Assembly (NCBI GenBank): GCA_037045585.1
Contig: JBAOIR010000024.1
Coordinates: 1-64,000 of the forward strand
From: SSF14 sp037045585
Lineage (GTDB): Bacteria > Actinomycetota > Acidimicrobiia > Acidimicrobiales > Microtrichaceae
Direction of reading: 5' to 3'
DNA: 64,000 nucleotides
Below are positions 26,348 through 36,126 of the stretch, in pieces (within the stretch, counting starts at the first letter, position 1; each line of letters starts with the position of its first letter). A model generated the notes under the pieces. That model did not search any database. It had not been told where the DNA came from and was given only the letters and a program-made list of their open reading frames with translations. Both the position numbers and the translations under genes were made by a program.

Positions 26348-27142
26348 ATGAGCAGACTGATGCAGCATCCGTGGCGGTCCGCCGTCGTCACCGGGGCATC
26401 GAGCGGGATCGGCGAGGCGTTCGCCCGGTCGTTGGCCGACGCCGGCGTCGACGTCGTACTCGTGGCGTGGCGCGTGGATCGGCTCGACGCCCTGGCCGAC
26501 GGCCTGCGGGCGAAGGACGTCATCGTGGAGGTCCTCGCGGCGGACCTTGCGTCGGTCGACGGCCGGGCCCTCGTCGTGGACCGGCTGTCCGACGGCGACC
26601 GGCCGATCGACCTCCTCGTCAACTGTGCGGGCCTCGGCGCGGCGACCAAGTTCCACGAGGGCGACCCGGACCGGTACCGCCAGATCATCGACGTGAACGT
26701 CGACGCGGTGGTCGAGCTCAGCCACGCGGTCCTGCCGTCCATGGTGCGGACCGGCCGTGGCTGGATTCTCAACGTGTCATCGCTCGGCGGGCTCGCGCCG
26801 GGCCCGGGGTTCGCCGTCTACTCGGCGACGAAGGCGTTCGTCTGCAGCTTCAGTGAATCGCTGCACGAGGAGTACCGCGGCACCGGCGTCGTCGTGACAG
26901 CGGTGTGCCCCGGCGCGACGCGAACCGAGTTCGGTGAGGGCTCCGGCGCCGACAGCGATGACCTGCCGTCGTTGCTCTGGCAGGAGCCCGAGGAGGTCGT
27001 CGCCGAGGGGCTCGCGGCGGTCGCCGCCGGGCACGCGCTCCGGGTCACGGGTTGGCCCAACCGGCTCGCGGCCGGGGCGACCGCGCTGCTGCCCCGGATC
27101 GCCCGGCGTCGCATCGCCGGCAAGGTCACCGACACACTCTGA
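26348..27142 (+). CDS. Short-chain dehydrogenase/reductase
   Basis: This 264-residue classical SDR has the NAD(P)-binding TGASSGIGEAFARSL, the NCAG motif in LLVNCAGLGAATKF, catalytic Ser in ILNVSSLGG and the YSATK pair of Tyr and Lys. A basic residue pattern after the glycine motif (AWRVDRLDAL) suggests NADP(H). The C-terminus is extended and hydrophobic (NRLAAGATALLPRIARRRIA), as in SDRs acting on lipid substrates. It overlaps the convergent PAP2 gene at its end. The substrate is not predictable. Confidence 0.8.
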   Translation: MSRLMQHPWRSAVVTGASSGIGEAFARSLADAGVDVVLVAWRVDRLDALADGLRAKDVIVEVLAADLASVDGRALVVDRLSDGDRPIDLLVNCAGLGAATKFHEGDPDRYRQIIDVNVDAVVELSHAVLPSMVRTGRGWILNVSSLGGLAPGPGFAVYSATKAFVCSFSESLHEEYRGTGVVVTAVCPGATRTEFGEGSGADSDDLPSLLWQEPEEVVAEGLAAVAAGHALRVTGWPNRLAAGATALLPRIARRRIAGKVTDTL

Positions 27143-27683
27143 TCGGAGACGCCGCGTGGGTCGGCGCCAACCGTCGGCTGACGAACGCCACCACGGTCGC
27201 GCCGAGCGCCCAGCCGGCGACGACGTCGGTGGTCCAGTGGACGCCGAGGTAGACGCGACTCAGGCCCACGGCGACGGCCACGAGACCTGCCAGCACGAGG
27301 GCGACACGGCGTCGGCGAGGGTCGGGTTGATGGACGGCCCACAGCACCGCAATGGCGCCGTACATGGCGGCCGACTGCGTCGAGTGACCCGACGGGAACG
27401 CCGACCCGGTGGCGTCGACGAGGCGGAGTCCGAGCGGTGGCCGGTCACGATCGACGATCCACTTGATCAGGTTCGACGATGCCCACGCCGTCCCCGCGGT
27501 GATCGCCAGGACACGGGCGGCGAGCCAGTCGCCGAAGCGCCGCCACCACACGATCGTGACGGCGATGCCGATCAGCCAGAGCACCCAGAACGAGCCGAAC
27601 TCGGTGACGACGCGCATCGCGGTGTCGAGCCCGGTCGAACGGTGGTCGACCACGACGTCGAGGATGCGCTGGTCGGGACCCAC
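27126..27683 (-). CDS. PAP2 family membrane phosphatase
   Basis: The 185-residue protein has about five membrane helices and the three conserved PAP2 blocks: KWIVDRDRPPLGLRL, FPSGHSTQSAAMYG and SRVYLGVHWTTDVVAGWALG. The His of PSGH and the His of the third block form the phosphate-transfer centre. It would hydrolyse a lipid phosphate such as phosphatidic acid or undecaprenyl pyrophosphate at the outer face of the membrane. The start is GTG at 27,683. It is convergent with the SDR gene. Confidence 0.8.
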   Translation of the reverse strand: MGPDQRILDVVVDHRSTGLDTAMRVVTEFGSFWVLWLIGIAVTIVWWRRFGDWLAARVLAITAGTAWASSNLIKWIVDRDRPPLGLRLVDATGSAFPSGHSTQSAAMYGAIAVLWAVHQPDPRRRRVALVLAGLVAVAVGLSRVYLGVHWTTDVVAGWALGATVVAFVSRRLAPTHAASPIRVCR

Positions 27684-27770
27684 CGCCCGGAACGTACCGG
27701 GCGGCGGGTGGTCGCGGACGTCGGGCGGGTGCGCCCGACCTCGGCTCGGCTCGGCCCTACCCGACCACGA

Positions 27771-28859
27771 TCAGCCGCCGCTCGTGCGGAGCCGCTCGAC
27801 GATGGTCTTGGCGGTATCGATCGGGATGGCGAAACCGATGTTCGACGCCGTGGTCCCGTTGCTGCTTCCGGCGACGGCGGTGTTGATGCCGATGACCTCA
27901 CCCTTGGAGTTCACGAGTGGCCCCCCGGAGTTGCCGGAGCTGATCGCTGCGTCGGTCTGGATGAGGCCCGACAGTGACTCGCTGCCCGACTCCGAGCCGG
28001 CCTCGATGCTGCGGTGCAGCGCCGACACGATGCCCCGGGTGACCGACATACCACCTTCGAGGGCAAGTGCGTTGCCGACGGCGACCACGTCGTCACCGAC
28101 GATGGTGGCGTCGGAGTCGCCGAGCGTCGCTGGCGTGAGGTCCGACACGCCGGTGACCTGCAGCAGGGCCAGGTCGTTCGCCGTGTCCTTGGCGACGAGG
28201 GTCGCCGGCAACTGCTGGTCGGATCCCTCGACCGAGACGGTGATCGCGGTCGCCCCGTCGATCACGTGGGCGTTGGTCAGGATCTGGCCGTCCGCCGTCA
28301 GGACGACGCCGGTGCCGGCGCCCTGCCCTTGGGCGATGTAGGGCCCTCGGCGCTGGGTGACCTGCGTGTTCACCGCGACGACCGACGGCCCGACCTTGGC
28401 GAGGATCGCCGCCACGTCGAGGTCGTCGCCACTGAGCTCGGCGCTCACGGTGCGGGTGCTGGGCACCGTGGCACCCGACGCCGTCGTGTTCGACGAGTCC
28501 GCCGACTCCCGGCCGGCGAACCAGCCGCCGGCCGCGCCGGCGACGAGCGACGCGACGACGGTCATGCCGACCACGGCCGCCTTGCGACCGGTCCGGGACG
28601 GACCGGTCGCATCGGCGGGGGAGGCGGGCGGTCCCGCGGGGGGACCAACCGGGGGGATGATCGGGGGCATCGGGGGCGTGCCGGCCGCCGCCCCGCCCGG
28701 GGGCAGGTACGGAGGGGGCGCGGCCGGCGGACTGCTCGCGTGCTGCGGCGGCGAGATGGGCGTCGCGTACGGCGGCGAGGCCGGAGGGGGGCCGGAGGGG
28801 TAGGCGCCGACCGGCGCGGGAGGCGTTTGCGGAAGGTTCGGGGGGAGAAGATCGTCCAT
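27771..28859 (-). CDS. Membrane-anchored trypsin-like serine protease (HtrA-like, no PDZ)
   Basis: The first 90 residues are proline-rich and low in complexity, presumably cytoplasmic. One membrane helix follows (AAVVGMTVVASLVAGAAGGW, about 94-113). The protease domain has catalytic His198 in LTNAHVID, Asp229 in NDLALLQV and Ser311 in SSGNSGGPLVNSKG. It ends soon after the domain with GFAIPIDTAKTIVERL, so the PDZ found in most HtrA proteins is absent. It would act at the cell surface on misfolded or signalling proteins. ATG 28,859 is the only reasonable start. Confidence 0.8.
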   Translation of the reverse strand: MDDLLPPNLPQTPPAPVGAYPSGPPPASPPYATPISPPQHASSPPAAPPPYLPPGGAAAGTPPMPPIIPPVGPPAGPPASPADATGPSRTGRKAAVVGMTVVASLVAGAAGGWFAGRESADSSNTTASGATVPSTRTVSAELSGDDLDVAAILAKVGPSVVAVNTQVTQRRGPYIAQGQGAGTGVVLTADGQILTNAHVIDGATAITVSVEGSDQQLPATLVAKDTANDLALLQVTGVSDLTPATLGDSDATIVGDDVVAVGNALALEGGMSVTRGIVSALHRSIEAGSESGSESLSGLIQTDAAISSGNSGGPLVNSKGEVIGINTAVAGSSNGTTASNIGFAIPIDTAKTIVERLRTSGG

Positions 28860-28948
28860 GGAACGAACATGCCCCCGAAGCCTCAGAGAATCCTCAGAGC
28901 ACCCTCCGAACGGCGTGAGGTGCTGAATCGGCGCTCAGGTTTCGGGTC

Positions 28949-29764
28949 TCAGCGCTTCGGTGGGCGCGGCACGAACGGGCTCGTGCGCTCGACGTACTCG
29001 GCGTATCCCTCCCGCCGTTTGTGGAGCGACTTCTCGAGCAGCGTCACGCCGGAGACGTTCCGCAGGAACACGGTCATCACGACCGCACCGATCAGTCCCC
29101 ACGCCCCGAGCCGGCTCTCCGCGGCAACCAGCGCGATCCCCCACCATACGCACGCGTCCCCGAAGTAGTTGGGGTGGCGGGTGTAGCGCCACAGGCCCTG
29201 GTCCATGACCTTGCCCCGGTTCGACGGGTCCCGTTTGAACGCCGCCAGCTGCGTGTCGCCGATCGACTCGAACGCGAGCCCGACGAGCCACACGACGACG
29301 CCAATGATCGCCAGCACGCCCACGCCCGGCGTGGAGCGCACCTGCCCGAGTTGGAGGGGCAACGACACCGTCCACATGATCACGCCCTGCAGGAGGAACA
29401 CGGTGACGAGGCTGATCACACCGAATCGCTCGCCGTACTTGCGGCGCATGGCCTGGTAGCGGAAGTCCTCGCCGTTGCCGTGGTTGCGGACGAACAGGTA
29501 GATGCTGAGTCGCAGTCCCCAGATCGTGGCCATCGCCGTGAGCAGCCACTGCCGAGCGTCGTTGCCGTCGACCGTGAGGCGCACCACCCAGGCGGTGATC
29601 ACGAACCCGAGGCCCCAGACGATGTCGACGATCGACGCGTTGCGGAGCACCAGGCTCACGACCCACGTGACGAGCATGAGCGCGACGATGGCCGCCGCGG
29701 CTGCGACCATGACGCGAGGTGCGCCGTTCAGCGCGAGGACGGTGGCGGAGACGACGGCGTTCAT
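28949..29764 (-). CDS. DUF1295 family integral membrane protein
   Basis: This 271-residue polytopic protein has roughly seven membrane segments. The motif WRYTRHPNYFGDACVWWGIA (HPNYxG) is the cofactor-binding signature shared by DUF1295 proteins, steroid 5-alpha-reductases and isoprenylcysteine methyltransferases. The N-terminal half has SIVDIVWGLGFVITAW, also typical of DUF1295. An NADPH-dependent lipid reductase is the likely class, but no substrate is known. ATG 29,764 is used. Confidence 0.75.
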   Translation of the reverse strand: MNAVVSATVLALNGAPRVMVAAAAAIVALMLVTWVVSLVLRNASIVDIVWGLGFVITAWVVRLTVDGNDARQWLLTAMATIWGLRLSIYLFVRNHGNGEDFRYQAMRRKYGERFGVISLVTVFLLQGVIMWTVSLPLQLGQVRSTPGVGVLAIIGVVVWLVGLAFESIGDTQLAAFKRDPSNRGKVMDQGLWRYTRHPNYFGDACVWWGIALVAAESRLGAWGLIGAVVMTVFLRNVSGVTLLEKSLHKRREGYAEYVERTSPFVPRPPKR

Positions 29765-29852
29765 CCCGTCTGCTTACCCCGTGCGCCGCTCCCTCACCGG
29801 ATTTGTTGTGGGACAGCCGCTGCGGACAGCGGCTGTCGCGCAACGGAACCGG

Positions 29853-32316
29853 TCACGAGCTGGCGTTGGTGGTGGGGAGGTATCGGCGGCACGGCTGGCC
29901 GCGCAACGTGTTGCACGCGGGCAGCGGGCCGCCGGCTCGGGTGCCCTCCACGACGGGGAGGACGAGCGACGAGGGGGTCGCGACCGTGCTGTGCACGGTG
30001 ACCTCGGTCGTGCCGTCGTCGATCGTCTTCCACATCCACAGCGGGCGGTCGCCGCCCGGAGCGGTCAGCGTCACCCGGATGCGCGAACCCTTCCGGAAGG
30101 CGTGCACCACCGGACTGATCGAGATCCGGTTCAGCGCCGGCTCGGTGGCCGAGAGCGGTTCGGCGTCGGCCTCCTGGTGGGTGGGCCGAGGGTCGAGCTC
30201 GGTCGACGTGGCTGAGTCGAGCTTGCGGTGGGTGGCCCGGAGCCACCCGGTCTCGATGTAGGTCTCGTCGCCGTCGGGCCGGATCTCCGACAGCGTCGCC
30301 TGCAGGTCGGTGTTGTCCGCCGACGCCGTGAGCCACACGTCGAGGCTCGACGGGCCTGCGATCACGACGTCGGCCGTGAGTGGCGGGCTCTCCCAGCCGA
30401 GACCGGCACCGTCGGCGACGGGTGTCCAGTTGTTGGGCTGGTCGGCGAACGGTCGTGGCGCTGTCCGGATCGACCGACGTCGCCGGTCGGGCTGCGGGAT
30501 CGGCCGTGTAGGTCGCATCGGCCTGGTCGGTCGTCGGCGCATCGGTGCTGAGGGACGCGCTGTCGCCGAGGTAGTACCGCGACGCCGACGTCCCCTCGGG
30601 TGGCCACGTGGTCGCGGTCATCTCCCACCCGGGCTGCAGGGCCCCGGGGCCGAGGTCGCCGCCGCCGACGTCCTGGAGGATCCGGATGCGCGGGTCCTTG
30701 CGGAAGCGTTCCCGCGCCGCCTCGACATCGGTCGTGCCGGCGAAGCGCGTCTGCGCCAGCGGGATGGTCGGGACGTGGGAGATCTGCTCGAACAGGAGGC
30801 CGGAGAAGCCGAGCACCGCATCGGGCACCACGGGCACGCGGTCGGCGACGAAGAGGTTCAGGAACTCCACCCACCGCGTGAGCACCGCCGGCTGCAACGC
30901 GTCGTTGTGGTTGCCGTTGAACATCGTCACCCACGTGTCGGGGTTGTCCGCGAGGTCGGGGATCACCTTCGCCCAGTGGCTGCCGAGCTGCTCGTCCTGC
31001 AGGCCACCCACGAGGAAGGTCGGGACGTCGATGTTCTTCGCCCACGTGCCCGGGGTCCGGTCGTCGAACAGCTCCGGCTCGCGGAACTCGATCTTCGAGA
31101 GGATGTCCAGCCCGTCGCGGGCCTGACCGTGCAGGAGCTGGTTGGCGATGCAGTGCTCGTCCCCCTGGGCGACGAGTTCCTTCGCCCAACGCTGGCCGCC
31201 CTCGGGCGCCGGCTTCGAGTCCTCCTGGCGTTCTGTCAGCCAGCCCTTCGCGAACCCGTTGTTGAAGATGCCGCCGGGGAAGCCGATGCCGTCGTACAGA
31301 TCGGCAGTGACCGACATCGGGGCGAGCGCCGCGAGGTGCGGGGGTCGCGTCCCGCCGACGAACAGCTGGCTGTACCCCGAGTAGGAGATGCCGACCATGC
31401 CGACCTTGCCACCCTTGACCCACGGCTGCGCGGCAACGGTCTCGATGGTGTCGTACCCGTCGTAGATGGTGGGGAGCCCGAAGAGGTCGAACGCTCCACC
31501 CGAACAGCCGCTGCCACGGATCTGCACACTCACGACTGCGAAGTCGAGCAGCGGTGCGATGAGGCCGCCGACGGCGGTGGAGGTCGCCGGGGCGAGCGGA
31601 TCCGACGGCGCGTCGGGGTCGGTGAGCTGCGCCGTGATCGACGTGAGCAGATCGTGGGGCGCCGCGGCCTCGTAACCCGAGTACTCGACGAGGGTGGGGA
31701 ACGGACCGTCGTCGAGGGCCTTGCCGGCCGGGAGCCGCACCGTCATCGCGAGCGTGACGCCGTCGCGCATGCGGACGTAGTTGAGGCCGACCTGCAGCGG
31801 CTGGCCGGTGTACAGCGTCTCGGGCGGCACGACATCACGGTCGGGCACCTTGACGGCGTCGGTGCCGCGCACCGCGTCGTCGTCGCTGCTCGGGGAGTCG
31901 TCGCCCGACGACGCGCTGCCGTCGTGGATCACGCGGTATCCCTCGGCGGGCGGGACGTCGTAGAAGATCAGCGAGCCCGTGTCGTCGGCGGTGCCTCGTG
32001 CCACGACGCGCTCGTCCGCGTCGACGAGCTGCAGCTCGTCGCCGGGCTCGGCGCGGGTGACCGTCACCTGGCCGATGCTCGGGGTGGCGGTGAACGTGGC
32101 GGGAGCCGTCACCCGCGGTGCCGTGGTCGCGGGCGACGCCGCGGCGCGTTCGAGCGTGTCGTTGGCGCACCCCGCAGCGAGGATCGTGACGGTGAGGAGG
32201 GCGATGGCCCCCACCGCGGTGGTTCGACGGCGCGTCGGCCCGGTTGTGATCGGCGTCATCAATGCGCTCCCCGGGTCAGCCGACCCGCTCGTTCCGTCCG
32301 GTGTGTCAGACGTCAT
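29853..32316 (-). CDS. CocE/NonD family hydrolase lipoprotein, one frameshift
   Basis: The leader carries GAIALLTVTILAAGC, a lipobox. After a Ser/Thr-rich linker comes an X-Pro-dipeptidyl-peptidase S15/CocE domain: YVRMRDGVTLAMTVRLPAGK, VQIRGSGCSGGAFDLF and KVGMVGISYSGYSQ with nucleophile Ser (about residue 311 from ATG 32,316, or 292 from ATG 32,259). The C-terminal jelly-roll is reached after a frame slip near 30,455 and reads SSLDVWLTASADNTDLQATL to the stop. It is an exported ester or peptide hydrolase. The later start gives a better signal peptide. It is divergent from the di-iron gene. Confidence 0.75.
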
Positions 32317-32327
32317 GGCGGCGAGGG

Positions 32328-32354
32328 CTACCGGCGGTAGCCTACCGGTGGTAG
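32328..32354. promoter_or_regulatory. Two tandem dyads between divergent genes
   Basis: CTACC-GGC-GGTAG (32,328-32,340) and CTACC-GGT-GGTAG (32,342-32,354) are perfect dyads with a 14-bp period, one and a third helical turns apart. They sit 12 bases before the lipoprotein-hydrolase ATG and about 80 bases before the di-iron gene. The TetR encoded next to the di-iron gene is the likely ligand. Confidence 0.6.
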
Positions 32355-32433
32355 ACACTAGTCAACGACCGGGTCGACGGGGAGCCACGAGCTCGCACCA
32401 CCGCCCGGGTGCCGCTCACATCAAGGGGGAACC

Positions 32434-33549
32434 ATGACCGATGTAGTCGACCTCGAGGCCGTCCTCTCGGTGTCCAACACCGACGTCGACGAAGTGATCC
32501 ACACCGTGGCCGACCACGCCGACGCCATCTTCACCTGGGACTACGAGAAGGGGGCCCGCCCCCAGCTCAACAAGCTCTACGAGAAGGCCAAGCACTCGCA
32601 GTGGAACGGGGAGACCGACCTGCCGTGGGACACCGAGGTCGACCTCGAGGCGCAGGCGCAGCTGCAGGTGGACACGTTCCGCGCCTTCACCGAGAGCTAC
32701 GACCTGAAGGGCTCGCCGTTCGAACGGTGGGGCGACAAGGAATGGGCGACACTCAACATCGAGTCGGCCAACTGGACGCTCAGCCAGTTCATGCACGGTG
32801 AGCAGGGTGCGCTGATTTGCACGGCGAAGATCGTGGAGACGGTGCCGTGGATCGACGCCAAGTACTACGCGGCGACCCAGGTGATGGACGAGGCCCGCCA
32901 CGTCGAGGTGTTCGCCAAGTACCTCGACACCAAGCTGTCGGGCTACTACCCCGTCAACGCCCACCTGAAGTTGCTCCTCGACGACATCGTCGAGGACAGC
33001 CGGTGGGACATCACCTACCTCGGTATGCAGATCATGGTGGAGGGGCTGGCGCTCGCAGCGTTCGGCTTCCTGCACACGCTGACGACCGAGCCGCTGCTCA
33101 AGCAGCTGCTCCGCTACGTGATGAGCGACGAGGCCCGCCACGTCGCCTTCGGTGTGCTCTCGCTGAAGGAGTACTACGAGGGACTCAGCGACGCCGAGAT
33201 GTTCGAGCGCCAGCAGTTCGCCTACGAGGCCTCGCTGCGCATGCGCGACCGCTTCCTCCAACAGGAGGTCTGGGACCGCATGGGAGTGAACCCCAAGGAA
33301 GCGCTGCAGCTCGTGGTGCAGGACCCGGGCCGGGTCATGTTCCAGCAGATCCTGTTCGCCAAGATCGTGCCCAACTGCAAGAAGCTCGGCCTGCTCGACC
33401 GCAACGACCAGTGGCTCCGGCGCCGGTTCGAGGAGATGGGCGTCATCCAGTTCGAGGACTGGATCGACACGTCCGACGAGTACGAGACGCTGCAGATCGA
33501 AGGCCTCGAGCAGCTCCGCAGCGGCGAACTCCACGCCGACGCGTCGTGA
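32434..33549 (+). CDS. Ferritin-like di-iron oxidase/oxygenase family protein
   Basis: This 371-residue all-helical protein has the complete di-iron ligand set: Glu123 in HGEQGAL, Glu153 and His156 in MDEARHVEVF, Glu203 in IMVEGLAL, and Glu233 and His236 in SDEARHVAFG. The doubled E-x-x-H motif and length resemble ferritin-like oxygenases and R2-like proteins of actinobacteria. It would activate O2 for oxidation of a lipid or amine, but the substrate is unknown. AAGGGGGAAC precedes the ATG. The TetR gene begins five bases after its stop. Confidence 0.75.
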   Translation: MTDVVDLEAVLSVSNTDVDEVIHTVADHADAIFTWDYEKGARPQLNKLYEKAKHSQWNGETDLPWDTEVDLEAQAQLQVDTFRAFTESYDLKGSPFERWGDKEWATLNIESANWTLSQFMHGEQGALICTAKIVETVPWIDAKYYAATQVMDEARHVEVFAKYLDTKLSGYYPVNAHLKLLLDDIVEDSRWDITYLGMQIMVEGLALAAFGFLHTLTTEPLLKQLLRYVMSDEARHVAFGVLSLKEYYEGLSDAEMFERQQFAYEASLRMRDRFLQQEVWDRMGVNPKEALQLVVQDPGRVMFQQILFAKIVPNCKKLGLLDRNDQWLRRRFEEMGVIQFEDWIDTSDEYETLQIEGLEQLRSGELHADAS

Positions 33550-33553
33550 ACGG

Positions 33554-34189
33554 GTGACCACCTCCGCCCGCCCGAAACGCGCTGTGAAAGCCGCTCCGAC
33601 GCGGCGGACCGATCCCGAGGTCCGTCGCCGCGAGCTCCTCGACGCGGCGATCCGTGCGATCCGAGCCGGGGGCGCCGACGCGTCCATGACCGACATCGCG
33701 GCGGCAGCCGGGGTGTCCAAGCCGGTGCTCTACAGCACCTTCCGCGACAAGTCCGAGCTCGCGGCGGCCCTCGCCGACCGGTTCCTCGGCGAGCTCGACA
33801 TGACCCTGCTCGACACGGTGACCACCGAGGCGTCGCCCCGTGCGACCCTCCGCCGCACCATCGGCGCTTTCGTGGCGTTCGCCGAACGTGAGCCCGAGCT
33901 CTACCGCTTCCTCGTCGAGGGCTCGGCCGGCACCGGCCGGGAAGCGGTCGAACTCCCGATGCTGACCAACCTGGCTTCACGAATCGCCGAGTACCTCACG
34001 AGCCCGACCGCCCGCATCGACCGATCGGAACGCTCCGAATCGTGGGCGTTCGCGATCATGGGCGCGGTGTTCGCCACGGTCGGCTGGTGGCTCGACGGCC
34101 GCACCCGGACCCGTGACGACCTCGTCGACGATCTGACCGACCTGATCTGCGGCGGCCTCGCCGGCGGGGGAGTCGACGTCAGCACCTGA
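33554..34189 (+). CDS. TetR family regulator
   Basis: The 211-residue protein starts at a GTG, five bases after the di-iron gene stop, so the two are co-transcribed. The HTH reads VRRRELLDAAIRAIRAGGAD, ASMTDIAAAAGVSKPVLYST and FRDKSELAAALADRFLGELD. The C-terminal domain, with SWAFAIMGAVFATVGWWLDG, would bind an acyl or aromatic ligand. It is the obvious candidate to bind the tandem CTACC-N3-GGTAG dyads upstream of the di-iron gene. Confidence 0.8.
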   Translation: MTTSARPKRAVKAAPTRRTDPEVRRRELLDAAIRAIRAGGADASMTDIAAAAGVSKPVLYSTFRDKSELAAALADRFLGELDMTLLDTVTTEASPRATLRRTIGAFVAFAEREPELYRFLVEGSAGTGREAVELPMLTNLASRIAEYLTSPTARIDRSERSESWAFAIMGAVFATVGWWLDGRTRTRDDLVDDLTDLICGGLAGGGVDVST

Positions 34190-34238
34190 TCGTCCGCACG
34201 CGGAGCCCGGTCGGGCGCCGGCCGCTACGGTGCGGGCG

Positions 34239-35111
34239 ATGCGTCCGACCGAGCTCGCCATCGTCGTCAACCCGTCAGCGGGCAAGGACGGCGACGACTC
34301 CGTGCGGGCCGAACTGGCGGAACTCCTGCCGGACGCGACACTGCTCGACGTCGACGACGGCGACCTGATCCGGCAGCTCGAACGAGCGGCTGACGGCGAG
34401 ATCATGGGCATCGTCGGCGGCGACGGGTCGATCAACGCCGCGGCCGGGATCGCGATCGATCGAGGTCGGGCGCTCGCCGTCTTCCCCGGGGGCACGCTCA
34501 ACCACTTCGCCCGTGACGCCGGCCTCGAGTCGGCGGCCGACACCGCCAGGGCGCTCGAGGCGGGAACGTCACGCCGTATCGACGTCGGTCGCATCGACGG
34601 TCAACCGTTCCTCAACACGGCGAGTCTCGGTAGCTACCCCGAGCTCGTCGACGAGCGCGAGCAGCGCGAGGACCGACTGGGCAAGTGGGCAGCGATGGCC
34701 ATCGCTGCGCTCGTCGTCATGCGGCGGGGCCGGCCCACCGAACTCACGATCAACGGGCGGCGGGTGCGGACCTGGGCGATCTTCATCGGCAACTGCGAGT
34801 ACGACCCTCCGGGCCTCGCCCCGCTGCAACGGAGGCGGCTCGACGACGGTGTGTTCGACGTGCGATGGATCGACGCCCGGATGCGGTTCAGCCGGACCCG
34901 GGTCACCGCAGCGTTGCTGCTCGGGCGCTACGGACGGTCCGTCGCCGTGGGTCGGCTGGTCGCCGACCGGATCGAGATCCGCTCCCACGACGGCCCGCTG
35001 CGGTTGGCCCGTGACGGCGAGACGTTCGACGGCGACGGCGCGACGGTCCTCATCGAGAAGGACCCCGCCGGCCTCGAGGTGGTGGCGCCGGCATCGGAAG
35101 GAGCGGGGTGA
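34239..35111 (+). CDS. Diacylglycerol/lipid kinase family protein
   Basis: This 290-residue protein has the DAGK catalytic motifs VVNPSAGK, IVGGDGSINAAAGI and FPGGTLNHFARDAGL. It also has FLNTASLGSYPELV, as in the YegS/BmrU/DgkB group. It would phosphorylate a lipid or polyprenol alcohol with ATP. The start is ATG 34,239; the stop overlaps the ligase GTG by two bases (GTGA), which couples it to the end-joining genes. No lipid gene lies nearby. Confidence 0.75.
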   Translation: MRPTELAIVVNPSAGKDGDDSVRAELAELLPDATLLDVDDGDLIRQLERAADGEIMGIVGGDGSINAAAGIAIDRGRALAVFPGGTLNHFARDAGLESAADTARALEAGTSRRIDVGRIDGQPFLNTASLGSYPELVDEREQREDRLGKWAAMAIAALVVMRRGRPTELTINGRRVRTWAIFIGNCEYDPPGLAPLQRRRLDDGVFDVRWIDARMRFSRTRVTAALLLGRYGRSVAVGRLVADRIEIRSHDGPLRLARDGETFDGDGATVLIEKDPAGLEVVAPASEGAG

Positions 35112-36121
35112 CCCCCGAGGAGGTCACCCCGATGTTCGCCACCACCGGGCCGATGCCCCGGCGCGTCGACGCGTGGGCGTACGAGGTGAAGTGGGACGGG
35201 GTACGCGCCCTGGCGACGGTCCGCGACGGCGCGGTCCGGCTCCGGGGTCGACCCCGCGGCCCGGCGGTGATCGGCTCCGACATCACAGCGCGCTACCCCG
35301 AACTCGCCGAGTTGGCCGACGTACGACGGGGCGGTTCGGGATCGGATCCCGCCGGGCCGTTCGTGATCGACGGCGAGGTCGTGATGTTCGACGACGACGG
35401 CCGCCCCAGCTTCCAGGCGCTCCAGCACCGGATGCACATCGCCGATCCCGCCGAGTCCCGCCGGATGGCGGCCGAGCGCTCGGTCGTGTTCGTCGCGTTC
35501 GACGTGGTGTGGACGCCCGACGGCCCGTGCTTCGACCGGACCTACGACGAGCGGCGCTCGGTGCTCGAAGAGCTCGAGTTCTCCGGCCAACGGGTGCTGG
35601 TGCCGTCGGCTCAGCTCGGCGACCCCGACGACTTCGTCGATTTCGTGCGCTCCCGTCGGCTCGAGGGCATCGTCGCCAAACGCCGCGACAGCGTCTATCG
35701 GCCAGGTCGGCGCAGCGACCATTGGGTGAAGACGAAGTTCAACCTGAGCCAGGAGTTCGTGGTGGTCGGCTGGACCGAAGGAACGGGGGCGCGGTCGGTG
35801 CACCTCGGCGCGCTGCTCCTCGGGTACCACCACCACGGCGTGCTCACGTACTGCGGCAAGGTCGGGACGGGCTTCGCCGACCGCGAACTCCGTGCGCTGG
35901 CGCCCGAACTGGCTGCCCGAGCGCTCGACGTGGAGCTCGTCGACCCCGCGCTGGTCGCGGCGGTGCCGAGGCAGAAGACGGCAGTGCACTGGGTGGAACC
36001 GACGATGGTCGTGCAGGTGACCTTCGGCGAGTGGAGCCCGTCGGGACACCTCCGGCATCCGAGCTACCAGGGGCGACGCGACGACATCGATCCTCGCACC
36101 GTGATCCGCGAGCCGGACTGA
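35108..36121 (+). CDS. ATP-dependent DNA ligase (LigD ligase-domain type)
   Basis: This 337-residue protein has the adenylation motif YEVKWDGVRAL with Lys28 as nucleophile, motif III FDVVWTPDGP, motif IV LEGIVAKRRDSVYRPG and motif V HWVKTKF, followed by the OB-fold domain (FVVVGWTEGTGARSVHLGAL). This is the ligase module of LigD, here as a free protein. It seals breaks in the Ku-dependent end-joining pathway together with the two convergent genes to its right. The start is GTG at 35,108, overlapping the lipid kinase stop. Confidence 0.85.
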   Translation: MTPEEVTPMFATTGPMPRRVDAWAYEVKWDGVRALATVRDGAVRLRGRPRGPAVIGSDITARYPELAELADVRRGGSGSDPAGPFVIDGEVVMFDDDGRPSFQALQHRMHIADPAESRRMAAERSVVFVAFDVVWTPDGPCFDRTYDERRSVLEELEFSGQRVLVPSAQLGDPDDFVDFVRSRRLEGIVAKRRDSVYRPGRRSDHWVKTKFNLSQEFVVVGWTEGTGARSVHLGALLLGYHHHGVLTYCGKVGTGFADRELRALAPELAARALDVELVDPALVAAVPRQKTAVHWVEPTMVVQVTFGEWSPSGHLRHPSYQGRRDDIDPRTVIREPD

Positions 36122-36126
36122 CCCGA

